Assembly (NCBI RefSeq): GCF_026745355.1
Contig: NC_079203.1
Location: 5,925,352-5,989,351, forward strand
Source of the DNA: Beta vulgaris subsp. vulgaris
Lineage: Eukaryota; Streptophyta; Magnoliopsida; Caryophyllales; Amaranthaceae
Direction of reading: 5' to 3'
Length of the DNA stretch: 64,000 nucleotides
The notes under the pieces were generated by a model. It was not told the DNA's origin, ran no database searches, and saw only the letters and a list, made by a program, of their open reading frames with translations. Position numbers and translations under genes: made by a program. Positions 35,536 through 47,896 of the stretch are shown here, piece by piece. Position 1 is the first letter of the stretch. Every line of letters begins with the position of its first letter.

Positions 35536-36219
35536 TCTACCGCGCGACCTGAAATTAACGTAACTCTAATTTAGGTTTCAATACATAACTTACATGCCAT
35601 TTTGTAGGAAGGCATTATTTGATTTGATCATACAAGATCGCATCAACATATATAATACTAAGTTCACACACTATGAACCATAACAATCATAGATTTTCAC
35701 ATGAATAAATATTCACATTAATACTCACATGAGGATCAAATGCAACCAATCACAATAACTAAAGAAAATAATTCCCTTTTTGTGTACTAAAATATATTCT
35801 CACTCAACTCAAATAACTGAATGATAACTTTTATTCCTTAAACGATAATAAGAATAATTTTTCAATCCCAAATAACCAACTTGTTCCTTAACAATATAAA
35901 GATGCTAAAGAAAGAAATTTAAACCATTGTAGCTTAACTACTGATTCAACTATTAACCTTAGAACATAAATAAATACTCTATGAAAAGTTATATTATCAT
36001 TCCTATTCTTATTTTCTTTATACTTTTTTGGAGTAAACATTCCATCTTCCAAGTCTCCAGAGTCTTCATTAAAATAATATAATAACCTAAATTCCTATGT
36101 CTAGTAGATCTTCAAATCCTTTTGGATTGAGGTCCATCCACTTCTAACTCAGAATCACTCTCAGATCTCATAACAACATGGTAGATGTCCCACGTGGTCT
36201 CAATAATAATAACCTAAAT
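35536..36219. other. Region upstream of gypsy gag, 5' LTR not found
   Basis: A primer-binding site and a 5' LTR would be expected here on the minus strand. I see neither a TGGTATCAGAG-type site nor a second copy of the TGTAATCCCCCG start. The sequence is AT-rich with no gene. Confidence 0.45.
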
Positions 36220-36425
36220 TCATGTTTGATTATACTCATGTGAGATTTTATTTGATTCGTCTCAATATGTACTTTTGAAATATCAATTTTTTAAATATAA
36301 TTTTTACAAATACAAATTTAAAGGTATTAATGTTTAAATATTACATTCGCAAACGTGAAAATGTAAAATGTAATTATTAAAAAAATAGAGAGATTAATAA
36401 AGATCAAAAAGTTTATAACTAAGTC
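36220..36425. repeat. Fragment related to the Stowaway-like MITE
   Basis: Contains CATGTGAGATTTTATTTGAT and TCGTCTCAATATGTAC, which resemble the minus-strand interior of the element at 26209-26468. No intact termini were found, so this is a decayed piece. Confidence 0.4.
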
Positions 36426-36939
36426 TTCAATCCCTGACTACACGAGTTAAATGTCATAATATAACTGCAAGCTACACTGTCTAGTTGTAACAAAATGCAA
36501 ATGTTGAATACTGCAAACTTTGGCCTTGGTAAAAGTAAATAAACAATATTTAAGCCAATCAACAAATTTAGTTGCATATAGTAATATACAATCCATGATG
36601 AAAAAAAAAAGAGTGCTTATAACTTGATACACCATTATTCTTTCATAACTAATACATAAAAAAATAGTAAGAAAATGCATTTAGGGATGTGATGAATGAA
36701 GGGAAAGCGATGTAAGGACTAAAGAGCTAGCATGCAAAAATGGCATAAAGGTGAATGTCAATAGTTTTGAAGTTTGGAAAATTGGCCAAACAACACTACA
36801 GCATTTAATAAATTGTATTGATATGGGATATTAAACTCCATGTTGAATTTATTGGAAAAAATAACTAAATTTTTAGAAAAAATGAAACTACTGTAAGAAC
36901 TACATATTGGTTTTCAAAGCGTGCTATTTTACAGAGTTA

Positions 36940-37107
36940 GGCTTTGTTCTTTTGGAATGAATTGAATTGAAATGAATTTGTCTTAACTGAACTAAACTGA
37001 AATAAATTAAAATTGTGAGAGAAAACTAACTAAACTAAACTGAGATGAATTGAATTTTTCTGAAATGAACTGCATTTTTATTAATTCAATCCAAAATAAA
37101 CAGAGCC
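36940..37107. mobile_element. PIF/Harbinger Tourist-like MITE, 168 bp
   Basis: Ends GGCTTTGTTCTTTTGGA and, on the other strand, GGCTCTGTTTATTTTGGA. The 3-bp duplication TTA lies at 36937-36939 and 37108-37110. The body is made of GAATTGAATTGAAATG-type words with no coding capacity. Its right edge was later the insertion site of the LINE. Confidence 0.9.
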
Positions 37108-37279
37108 TTAATTTTTTTGATAAGTTTTGTTTTCTTTATTTCATTCGAAGGCCATAAAAGGCATTTGGGACTCCATTACAACATGTGTGACTAGATTACC
37201 CATAGCATAAGGCATGAGTTAATATCTTTTACAACCCAAGAGAATTATGCAAAAAGACCGAAATGGTAGGAAACTAAAT

Positions 37280-38590
37280 CCATGCTATGAATTCATCATC
37301 TCTCCCGAGCCTTTATCTTGCCAACGAGTCTGCTATGACATTGGTGCCTCTTCCCTTGTGAATGATATATAACTTCAACCATTTTTTCCTTGCGCTCCTT
37401 ATGAAATTAAGTTGAAAGTTTATGTTACAGGGACCTCCCCAATCTTCATTGCACCATTAAACTGCAATGCGAGTCTGATTCGATCAAAATCGGATGTTCT
37501 TTTATGCTTTCGGTTCTGAGTGAGATTTGTATGGCTAGGATTTCAGCATAATTGATCTCAAATAGGAGGAATAGGGGATGAGAACATACATTTAAAATTG
37601 CCCACGTTGTTGTGTACGACTCCACCAATAGCGAACCTTGGTTGAGAGGTAACCACCGACGCATCGACATTCCACTTGAGATGATTAAGTGGCGGTGGCC
37701 CCCAAGGTTGAACGCACCCATGCATTTTCGAGATATTTAGAGCACCAGTGGATTCAGTCCATATTAAATAAGAGGGATTCTTAAGGATTTCGTCAAAGGA
37801 GTATGGAAAAGACTCCTCCCATCCACTTATCCACCATCGAAGATGGAGCAATACAAGTTCAAGGATCTGGACGATTGAACATGGGGTATTATAGAAGATT
37901 TTGACATTTCTCTGTTTCCAAACTGTCCATGTAATGATGAAGAAGATTGCAGTCCACACTTTCTTAAAAAAGCGACCTTTATTCAAAAATTTCCATTGGT
38001 AAAATGCTTCTCACAGATTTGAGGGAAAAATCCAATTTAAATTCCATAAAGAGAGCCATGAGTTCGATACTTTCCACGAAAATGAGCAATGAAGGAGGAG
38101 ATGATTGTAGTATTCTGTTGAATCATTGCAAAGAACACATGATCGAGTTTTCATCACTACTAATGATTCCAATCCGAGCCAATTTTTCTTTGGTGTTAAT
38201 CTTGCCTAGCTAACAACGCAATCCGGGAGGATATTTCAATAATGCGTGGGGGAACTAGGCCATGCCAAACACCGTTTCTGGGATATGGGATTAAGTGAGG
38301 GGAGGACTTTGCAAGTTCCAAGCACACCGACTTAACCGAAAACAAAGCTGCCTTTTGTGGAGTCCATACCAGCGAGTCTACACCATCAGAGAAGAAATTA
38401 ACCTCTTTGAGCATTTTTTGAAGGAGATTCCTTTCATCAACATCTCGAGTTATGAGGGCCCTAGTCAATGTAAAACACCATCTCCATTCATTTCCATCCC
38501 ACACTCCCATGGAGGCCACAAATGCCATTTCATTTGTTGTGAGTTTAGATAGGCGAGGAAAGACAGCTTCAAAGGTTCATTTCCAATCCA
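37280..38590 (-). pseudogene. LINE C-terminal region: zf-RVT and RNase H
   Basis: Next to the SIRE insertion the LINE frame resumes with VWIGNEPLKLSF. It continues through a zinc-binding RVT region (WTPQKAALFSVKSV near 38340 and a CSLCNDSTEYYNHLLLHC block near 38110-38160). RNase H follows with HLKWNVDASV and AEILAIQISLR (37480-37700), then LYIIHKGRGTNVIADSLA near 37330. The order matches plant L1 elements. Stops and frameshifts divide it into several short frames. Confidence 0.88.
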
Positions 38591-38595
38591 AACCT

Positions 38596-40160
38596 TGTTG
38601 TATAATATGAGCACTATAAGAGGGGGGGGGGGTGAATTATAGTGAGAGAATAAGCTATACTTTTTGCGAAATTAAAAGTAAACTTGGGAACAAACAATGG
38701 GAAACGAGAGAGATTTTACGAGGAAAAACTTCCTAGGCCTAGTAGGAAGAAACAACCTCGACCACAAGGGATTTTAAACAACTTTCCACTATAATAGGCC
38801 AAAACAATCTTATTACAACTATTACTTTTCTCTCGATTCTCAACTTAAGTCACTCAACTCAAGTTCCCAACGACAGTTCCCACAACTGACGTTTCTCTCA
38901 AACTTCACTCGAAGTTCCTTTCTCTTTCTCTTTTTTTTTTCTCTTGCTTCACTCAAAGCTTTCTCACACTTACAAAGAGTACACTCAAATCCTTTTTCTC
39001 AAAAATACACTTTATAAAATAATGGAAGAGTAATAAACTCAATTAATGTAAGTATGAATTCTCTTAAGGAAAAGGCACTGACACTTTAGATAACTTAAGA
39101 CAAATTAACTAAGTCAGACACAATTTGCTCAAATGAATTAGGCGCCTATTTATAGACAATTAAGACAAGACATTATCACCACTAAGTTAGACCATTATCC
39201 CATGATCTCCATGATGTTTAATTAATTAATTACATTAAATTAATTATTCCATGTCATGTAAAACATCCACTAATCCACTACTTCACTTCATAGAAGCAGT
39301 AACACATTACGTGGTTTTTACAAACTTGGAGATTAATTAAACTTATTTAATTAAATAAATACTTGGAGGATAATTAACCCACTAAATCCACTAACTACAT
39401 AAAACGTGTAGCTGTAGGTTTTAGGCGTGCAATCTAGTTTTTAGGAAATAAATAAATAAAATATTTAGCTAGTTTTTAGGAAAAATACTTTTTCAAAATC
39501 TTTTTAAAACTGGAAATAATAGTTTTATATTTAAAAAATCCGAAACATTAAAAACGGAAATATTAAATTTTCGAACTAAATCTTTTAAATAAAATATAAA
39601 AGATAAAATATAAACTTTAAAAAGATAATATTTGAAAATCAGTTAATTTAAAATCAGAAAAGCTTTTTAAAATCTTTTCCTAACAAACTTAAACTAACTT
39701 CCTAAAATAGTGGATCTTAGTCAAAATATCCCTAAAAACTCTAACAACTATATTGGGCACATATTTCACTTAGGCGCACAATATTAGAGTTCCTTAGGAG
39801 TTCCTAAATTAGTTTTAAGTCTTGTTCCAATCTTTAAGTCTTGTTCCTTAACCTTGTTCCTATAGTGCAGGTGTGTTCCTTTCATGGGACAGAACCAAGT
39901 TCCTTTGAGAATTCACACGAACTTAATTAAGCTTTTACTCAACCTTAACAAGAAGATTAATAAATACCCTAATGTATTCTAATCTTCATTCCATGCTTGA
40001 TTCTTCATCTCTCGAACATCTTTACTTCGATCTTGATTAATTCTCCGCTTTAATTTTAATCAAGTTCTCTTAGCTCGAGCATGAATTACCTTGCAACAAC
40101 ATAAATAAAATATACTATGTCTTTTGTGGTTAGGTCATCTTCAAAACTCAAGGGTCAACA
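38596..40160 (-). repeat. SIRE 3' LTR
   Basis: Aligns with 47897-49429 from end to end. A TATA-like CTATAAATAG on the minus strand is at 39146-39155. It contains a run of 11 G near 38622 and many GTTCC words. Relative to the other LTR it carries many 1-3 base indels. Confidence 0.95.
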
Positions 40161-40180
40161 ATTTCTCCCTTTTTGAAGAT
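40161..40180 (-). other. SIRE polypurine tract
   Basis: On the minus strand AAAAAGGGAGAAAT stands directly before the TGTTG of the 3' LTR. This is the plus-strand primer site of the element. Confidence 0.85.
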
Positions 40181-40649
40181 GACAACAAAAGACATATACT
40201 AAAAATAATACACATAAGTCATATAAAAAATAATTTTAACAAAGTATGTAATAACCAAGTTAAATTAAGTATTATAGACTCGTTATTTTATTTTGTAAAG
40301 TCGAAATATGAGAACATAATCCATGACAAAAAAATTTACTCTGATTGCCTTTATCTTTCCCCCTTTGGCATCTTCAAAAACATAGTCGACGATTTCAAAA
40401 AGATGAATATTATTCACTAAACACATCACACCACAAACTTGTGAGAAATAAGTTGGTTAGTAATAAGCAAATAAAGCATTCAACTCTCAAAAACCGCAAT
40501 CCAAGAATATTAGCCATTCATTTAGACACACACATGCAAAAAGATCAAACTTAGAATTAGCAAATTAATAAGTTCCATTGTAGCATGATTAAAGGAGAAG
40601 GATAGAAAAGACAAATATTAAACAAAGTTCATGTTCCCACCTACACAAA

Positions 40650-42260
40650 AAAAAAAAAACTAAACTACTAGAAAAGTTTATGATTTAGGAGAGGGAGGTT
40701 GCTCTACTTCTTCCACCACATCATGAAGCTTTGCCATCACTTCTTGATGATTTTCGGCCAATGTATCATTTCCTTGAGCACAATGTCTTCCAACTTCAAC
40801 AACCTAGAGTTCATTGCTTGAATGGAGGAGAAAGTTCACCAAGCGAGCCATGATCTCTTGTTGTCCGTCCAAGGCTTTGTCAACTTTGTGCATTACCCCT
40901 TTTACCAACCCATTTAAATCCTTAGCTTTCGTAGCAAACTCCATCATTGCTTCCGAATGACCCATAACCAAGGAGAACAAAGAATCCAATCTTCTAGCAT
41001 GAGCTAGAGTATATGTAGAGCCAATGGTAGGATTTTGAGAAGACGAGGGAGCAGTTTGAGAAGGATTGGGTGCAGCTGTTTGTTTCTTAGGTTTGTGAAC
41101 AGGAGGTTGTTCCTCTGGAATGAGAAGAATCCAATCGTTGACTAGTTCTAGTGCTTTTAGCAACCGATTTCACCACCTCATCATCAACCACCTTCTTCCC
41201 TTTCTTCTTAGCTTCTTCCTTTTCTTTTGAGATTTTCTTTTCTTTTTCGATTTTTCTTTTCTTTTTCTTTTTCCATTTTCATTTTCTTCTCTTCAACTTC
41301 TTTTTCTTCTTCTTCTTCTTCCACTTCATCATCCACATCATCATCCTCATCATCATCAAGTTAGCCTTCCCTTGATAATTCTCCATTCACAACACAAACA
41401 TTAAGTTATTCAAGGCACGCACATTCAACATATTTCCCGTGATACATCAATGGACTGAGTTCCCGAAATTTTCACATTAAACTTAAGTAGAATTTCGGTT
41501 ACTAAGCTCCATATCCAACAACAAATCCATTTTCAATCAATGACTCAATGTGTTGAATCATTAAAGAGGGAAAGTTTATGTGTTTGAGAGGCTAAACAAT
41601 GAATATAAATAAATCCAACATGCTAACTTGAGCACGTTTGAGAAGACGAGGCAATAAAGCTTTCTTAGGATGTGAAATAAAATTTTGTGTAGGGAGAAAG
41701 AAGATTATGATCAAGAAATGTTTTTCCCTTTTGACCACCATATTAACAATCAATTGATCAAAGAGATATCCGAAAATGGATAGGACCACGTTGTTTTTGA
41801 AATAAACATCAGTTCCTCTCACGGGAACACCAAGCAATTTACCCAAATTTTAGCATTAAAATCTATTTGAGTTCCTTTACCAAAGTGGAACAATTTCCTT
41901 CTTCATCCATGGAAAAGTTTTCACAAAATTCATCCATAATTTAGGAATCAAACTATTTCCATAACATTCACAAAAGATCTCCCAACCTTGAAACTTAATC
42001 ATATTGAGCAATTGACGAAAATTTACTCTTTTGCACCAAGAACATCAATAAAAAGTCCATGACATACCTAGATGTGTGGATTTTTTCGAGCAACCTCGTG
42101 TTGTTCCTCTCTCGGGAACACTCGATTCCCCCTCACTTGTTGCATGTGCTTCTTAACCTCCATTTCAACCGTTTTCTTCATTTTCTTCCTTTTCCTTAGA
42201 ATTCTGATGAAGAATTGGGAGAAATATCCATGGGTGTGGTGATTCAATTTTAGTGGAGAA
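40650..42260 (-). pseudogene. Extra coding remnant after pol in the SIRE element
   Basis: About 2.6 kb separates the pol stop (near 42841) from the 3' LTR. On the minus strand it holds a segment with GKLLGVPVRGTDVYF (41592-41846), like the plant transposon-protein domain often found in retroelement third frames. A strongly charged stretch of D/E then K/R runs follows (about 41165-41365), then a segment with HARRLDSLFSLVMGHSEAMM (40804-41163). The position is where SIRE elements keep an additional, sometimes called envelope-like, frame. Membrane segments are not evident and stops are frequent, so I do not claim an envelope function. Confidence 0.55.
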
Positions 42261-42840
42261 GGAGAGGGTTTTTCGGCTTTGTGGGAGGAGAGAGATGAGA
42301 ATGTTTTTGGGATTCATTTTTGTGGAGTATTTTCGGTTTTATAGAGAAGAAAAAAATTTTGTTTTGGTTTAAGGAAGAATAAATAAATAATATAAACCGT
42401 GTATTGTACACGTTTTATGAAAAAAATCTTCTATCTAATTAAAAAATATCTTCAACTAACTTGAGAGATATAAGGAAAAAATCAGATTTTTTTGAAATAA
42501 AATCTGAACAGAATATTTTGTGGTTTTTCGAATTTTGAAAAGAAAAATTAAATCGAAACGCTGGGAACAGCGTTTGGGAACAATGAATGGAAACAAGAAA
42601 TTTTGCTACTTTGGAACTCCATTAATTCTTTTAATCCTTTGTCATCACTTAAGGCATAGAATTGTCTTATGAACAATAAGGGGAATATTATTGGACATTG
42701 GTGAGCAGTTTTCAGACATTTTTACTTATACAATGAAATAATCATATAAGATTGTGATGTATTTAAGCAAATAAAAACATCGAATATGCACATCCAAACA
42801 TAATGCCAAAGAATTAACACAAAGGGGAATATTGTAGCAA

Positions 42841-43560
42841 TCATTTCAACTTGATTAAGCCAAGTTCAAGTCTCAATTTCTCAAACCTATCTCTATTTAA
42901 GGGCTTTGTCAAAATGTCTGCAATTTGACGTTCAGTCTCACAGAATTCCATTTTAATAAGACCCTTTTCAACATTATCTTTCAGAAAGTGATGCCTAATA
43001 TGGATGTGTTTGACTCTTGAATGATGCACGGGATCTTTAGAAATACTAATAGCACTAGTATTATCACAATAGATGGGAACACATTCAAAGTAATTCCATA
43101 GTCACGTAGTTGTTGTTTTATCCATAGCATTTGGGAACAACATGCTGCTGCTGCAACATATTCAGCCTCGCTGTAGATAAAGCAACCGTGTTTTGCTTCT
43201 TGGTGCTCCAAGAAACTAAACTATGACTAAGGAACTGAACCATACCTGATGTACTCTTCTATTGACCAGATCTCCTGCATAGTCAGCATCCGCAAATCCT
43301 TTAATTCAAAGGTATCACTTCTCGAATAGAATAGGCTTAAATCATCTGTTCCCTTGAGGTATCTTAGGATTCTCTTCACAGCTGTGAGATGAGATTCCTT
43401 TGGATTGGCTTGAAACCTTGCACATAACCTACACTGAAAGCAATATCAGGACGACTTGCAGTTAGATATAGTAATGAGCCAATCATACCTCGATACTTGG
43501 TTTGATCCACACTTTTCCTATAGAATCTTCATCCAATCTGGTTGAATTCCCATAGGTGTA
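42841..43560 (-). pseudogene. SIRE RNase H
   Basis: Minus-strand blocks YSEAEYVAAAACCSQMLWIK (about 43110-43170) and HIHIRHHFLKDNVEKG, then QIADILTKPLNRDRFEKLR (42841-43029), the standard C-terminal end of Copia pol. The segment before them (43230-43560) aligns with the Copia linker around YLKGTDDL in broken frames. A frameshift near 43010-43080 interrupts the DNSSA-type region. Confidence 0.88.
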
Positions 43561-44300
43561 TGATTACTTTGGATGCTTCCAAACCATACTTTTTCAATAG
43601 TTCCTTTATGTACTTTTGTTGATGGATGTAGATTCCTTCTTCTGTTGCTTGATTTGCAACCCCAAGAAGAAGTTGAGCTCACCCATCATACTCATTTCAA
43701 ATTCTTTACTCATGAGATTAGCAAAGTCCTTGCACAAAGATTCATTAGTGGCACCAAATATAATATCATCAACATATATTTGAACAACTAATAAATGTTT
43801 TCCTTTTGATTTTAAAAACAAGGTTCGATCCAATTTTCCTCTTTTAAACTCATTTTCAAGAAGGAACTTAGAAAGTCTTTCATACCATGCTCTTGGAGCT
43901 TGCTTTAACCCATAAAGAGCTTTGTCAAGCTTAAAGACATGATTAGGAAATTCTTTATTTCAAAACCTGGAGGTTGTTCTACAAATACCTCCTCATTAAG
44001 ATAACCATTTAGAAAAGCACATTTTACATCCATTTGATACAATTTAAAACCCATGAAGGCAGCAAAGCTATGAAATTCTAATTGCTTCCAATCTTGCAAC
44101 TGGAGCAAAAGTTTCTTCATAATCAATGCCTTCCTGTTGATTGTATCCTTTCACAACTAACCTGGCCTTGTTTCTTTATATGTTCCGAACTCATCTAATT
44201 TGTTTCGAAACACCCACTTTAAACCAATAACCTTGTTATGTTTAGGTTAGGTTCAAGGTGCCAAACTTTGTTTCTTTCAAATTGATGAAGTTCATCCTGC
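43560..44300 (-). pseudogene. SIRE reverse transcriptase
   Basis: Blocks in minus-strand order are [20 protein letters not shown] with QPPGFE (about 43960-44050), the [16 protein letters not shown] region in another frame (about 43875-43925), and LLVVQIYVDDIIFGATNESL (about 43730-43795). The last keeps the YVDD catalytic motif. Continuity is lost by frameshifts near 44110 and 43850-43910. Confidence 0.9.
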
Positions 44301-45560
44301 ATTGCTACGATCCAATCAGCATCAGTGAGAGCTTCTTCATGATTCCTAGGTTCCAACATAGAAGAAAAGAAAAAGCACAAAATTTTTCAATTGAGATCTC
44401 GTTTGAGTTCCCTTTTTATTCACTGATTATTAGTTCCACAGGATGGGAACGATGAGTTTTCCAAGGCTTTGGTTGGAAATCCTGGATGGAAACTTGGTTT
44501 CCTTGATCATCTTCATTTCCCTGTACTTGGGAACCAGGTTCAACAATAGTGGATTCATTCACTGTGCATCATCACTGTTCTCTTCTTCCTCATTGGGAAC
44601 AGGAACAGGATGTTGTTCCCTTGGCTTTGTTCCCATGACTTCGTCTTCCAAAGTCTCATCAATAAGACTTAGATCTTTTGTCAATCCTATTTCGAAGTCA
44701 TCTTCAACCTGTGTGCTTGCATCAAATTTATCTGTTTCATCAAAAATAACATGCACACTTTCTTCTACACACATAGACCTTTTATTATACACTCTATAAG
44801 CCTTGCTACTAGAAGAATATCCTAAGAATACAGCTTCTTCACTTCTAGCATCAAATTTTCCAATATTTTGTTTCCCATTATTATGAACAAAACATTTACA
44901 TCCAAATGTTCTGAAATATGTAATATTGGGCTTTTTACCAAAATACAGCTCATAGGAGTTTTATTTAATAAAGGTCTTACCATGGCTCGATTTATAATTG
45001 ACAAGCAGTATTCACAGCTTCTGCCCAAAAGTTTTTAGGAAGACCACTAGCTATCAACATAGTCCTAGCCATCTCTTCTAGTGTTCTATTCTTCCTTTCA
45101 ACAACACCATTTTGTTGAGGTGTTCTAGGGGCTGAGAAATTGTGATCTAATCCTTGTCTCTGCTAAAGTCATCGAACTTAAATTTTCAAATTCTTCCATG
45201 GTCGGATCTAAGGTGAAGTAACTTTATGACCACTCAAATTTTGACTTTCTTTGCAAAGACAAGGAACTCATCATAAGTCTCGTCTCTTGCTAGAAAGAAA
45301 AATAACCCAAGTAAATCTAGAGAAGTCATCTACAATTACTAACACATATTTCTTTCCACTCCTACTTTGTATCCTCATAGGTCCACATAAATCCATATGT
45401 ATTAACTCTAAAGGTCTTGTGGTACTACCACATTCTTGGACTTGAAAGAGGACCTAACATGCTTCCTTTTCGCATGCATCACAACATGATCTAAATGAAA
45501 CTTAGTAGAGGGTAAACCTAAAACTAGTTCTTTAGAACGCAGTTTGTCAAGCAAGAAAAG
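44300..45560 (-). pseudogene. SIRE integrase
   Basis: On the minus strand the core opens with ELIHMDLCGPMRIQSRSGKK (about 45340-45400), which carries the first catalytic aspartate. It continues with DDFSRFTWV and ends with SAPRTPQQNGVVERKNRTLE (about 45070-45140), which carries the glutamate. A divergent C-terminal linker with FDETDKFDASTQVEDDFE follows (44559-44792). Several stops and frame changes lie between the blocks. Confidence 0.85.
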
Positions 45561-46002
45561 CTAGCATGACCTAGACGCTTGTGCCATAAAATGAATCATC
45601 ATCAATAACACTAAGGCATGTGAATTGTTTTTGGGAACAAGGTTGAGATCCACAACATATGTGTTCCCTTTCCTTGTTCCTTCCAAAATGATATCCTTTG
45701 TGCTATTGTTGACAATTAAACATTTTTCACTATTAAACTTCACACAGTTCCCTCTATCACAGAATTGGGAATACTTAACAAGTTATGCTTTAATCCATCA
45801 AAAACACATTATCTATGGAATGTGACGATGACTTACCAACTTTGCCCATGGCAACTATGTTACCTTTCTTGTTGTCACCAAAAGTCACACTTCCACCATT
45901 ATAGGCTGAGAGTGAGAGAAATCTTGATTTATCTCCAGTCATAAGCTTAGAACAACCACTGTCTAGGTACCATGTGTTGTTCCCCCTCACTCCAACCTGC
46001 AA
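45561..46002 (-). pseudogene. SIRE protease and pre-integrase region
   Basis: Frame 45790-46002 contains TWYLDSGCSKLMTGDKSRFL, the Copia aspartic protease site (D-S-G-C). The next frame, 45561-45743, with KCLIVNNSTKDIILEGTRKG is the usual strand region before the integrase zinc finger. The two pieces are out of frame with each other. Confidence 0.88.
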
Positions 46003-46007
46003 GAAAA

Positions 46008-47833
46008 CTAATTGTTAGAGTTAGGAACCCAATCTTTCTTGGGTTCCTTTCCTTCAGGAACAATAGATTTCTTTTTCCAAATTACTCTACTTGTTTCCAA
46101 GTTCTCATTAATGCGACCAAGTCTTTTAGGACAAGAGTTCCTAAAATGACCAGTGTTCCCACAAAACATACAAACTTTATCACTTGGTAAATCAACTCTC
46201 TTTTTAGGTTTTTCAAATTTCTTTTTGTGATTAAAACCAAGACCTTCAGTTCGTTTTGTTTGAGGGTTCTTAATCCAGTTTGGAATAGGTAGCATTTTCT
46301 TTTCATTTCTCATTTGGTGCAGTTCCCCTACAAGTTCATTATTTTCAATTTCCAAAAATGAAACATGATTTTTCAATTCGTTTATTTCAGATTTGAAACT
46401 TTGCAAGGGAACTGACTTAATGTCAAATGAACTTACTTCAGGAACAAACTCTTTTATTGTGATAACTCAAGACTTAACAAGTAGTTCTCATTTTTAAGAT
46501 TTTCGAAATCCTCTTTTAATTTAAGATTTTTGTCAAACAATCGAAAAATCTTTTCTCAATATCATTCGAACACTTTTAAGCCAAGAGGTATGTTCCTTTG
46601 CTACACTTAAAGCATGTTGACATTGTTTTAGTTTAATGTCTCATCTTTGCAATCATTTACAGCGTCAACAATAAACTCAAATAATTTTCTTTACTTAAAG
46701 AATTAAGACGAGTTTTGATGGTGTCTAGACTTGCCTCAAGAGATTCAATCTCTTCATCAGATTCGGAATTGTCAAGAGCCATAAGACAGAAGTTTGCAGT
46801 CTCCTCATTTGTTGAGGATCATCTTCTTCTTCGAGTCAGAGTCTCCCCATGCAGCAACCATAGCTTTCTTCATGTCAGATCGAGTATAGGAGTTTTTGTA
46901 TTCCTTGTTCCTATCTCTGCTTCGTTCCCTTCCTTTGCCTTTTTCTTGTTCCCATTGGGGACAATCCTTGATGAAGTGCTCAGAACTGCCACACTTATGA
47001 CAAACAAGTTTGTTAGAATATTTCTTATTCTTACCTTTGTAATCTCCATTCTTCATGTTCCTAAACATTCTTTTGAATTTTCGGACCATGAGAGCGGATT
47101 CTTCTTCATCGTTTCTGAGTCTTCATCTTCATCAGCTTTTAAGGCAATCGATTTTTGCTTGGACATGTCTCCATTCTCATTGTCCAATTGCAACTCATGA
47201 GTCATGAGGGAACCAGCAAGTTGTTCCAAATTGAACTTAGTAAAGTCCTTAGTTTCCTGTAAGGCAGTTACCTTAGCCATCCAACGATCCCTAGGAAGGC
47301 TCCTTAGGACCTTTCGTACCTGTTCCTCAGATGTAATCACTTTACCAAGAGATGTTAGCTCATTAATATATTAGTAAAGCGTGTAAACATGTCTTGGATA
47401 GACTCTTTTGATTTCATTTGAAAAAGTTCATATTGGTTCATCAAAAGATCTATTTTTGATCTCTTAACTTCACTCGTACCTTCATGAGTGACTTCAAGAA
47501 GATCCCAAATTTGTTTTGCGGTTTTACATCCCATGACACGATTGTGTTCATGAGGTCCAAGACCACAATGAAGCAGTTTATAGCAAGAGCATTAATTTCC
47601 ATCTTTTCGAAATCAGCTTTATCAAAATCAGATATAGATTTAGGAATTACCTCATTCTTGTCATTAGTGGTAGTGACTTCAAAATCACCTACCTCTATGA
47701 CTCTCCATACCTGGTAATTGTCGGCTTTGATAAAGATCTCCATTCTGTTCTTCCAGTAAGTGTAAAACTTACCATTGAACATTGGTGGCCTCTGCGTAGA
47801 GTACCCTTCTTCCAGTTTCTCTCTAGTATTCAT
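46008..47833 (-). pseudogene. SIRE gag with two CCHC knuckles
   Basis: Starts MNTREKLEEGYSTQRPPMFN near 47833 and continues GKFYTYWKNRMEIFIKADNY. A middle part with EEQVRKVLRSLPRDRWMAKV (47053-47340) is followed by a first knuckle CHKCGSSEHFIKDCP (46955-46995). A coiled-coil-like region with KSEINELKNHVSFLEIENNE (about 46300-46400) leads to a second knuckle CMFCGNTGHFRNSCP (about 46130-46175). Two knuckles are typical of the SIRE lineage. Single-base frame changes near 47540, 47340 and 46790 break the frame. Confidence 0.88.
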
Positions 47834-47879
47834 ATTTTTAAGATCTTGAACTCAACAGGGTTTCCTGAATATTAGAGTT

Positions 47880-47894
47880 CCCGCTCTGATACCA
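47880..47894 (-). other. SIRE primer-binding site
   Basis: On the minus strand TGGTATCAGAGCGGG begins two bases after the CAACA end of the 5' LTR. It is complementary to the 3' end of initiator methionine tRNA, the usual Copia primer. Confidence 0.93.
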
Positions 47895-47896
47895 AT

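Noticed and set aside
41151..41375. Plus-strand frame rich in phenylalanine
   Set aside because: Reverse complement of the charged low-complexity stretch in the SIRE extra region.
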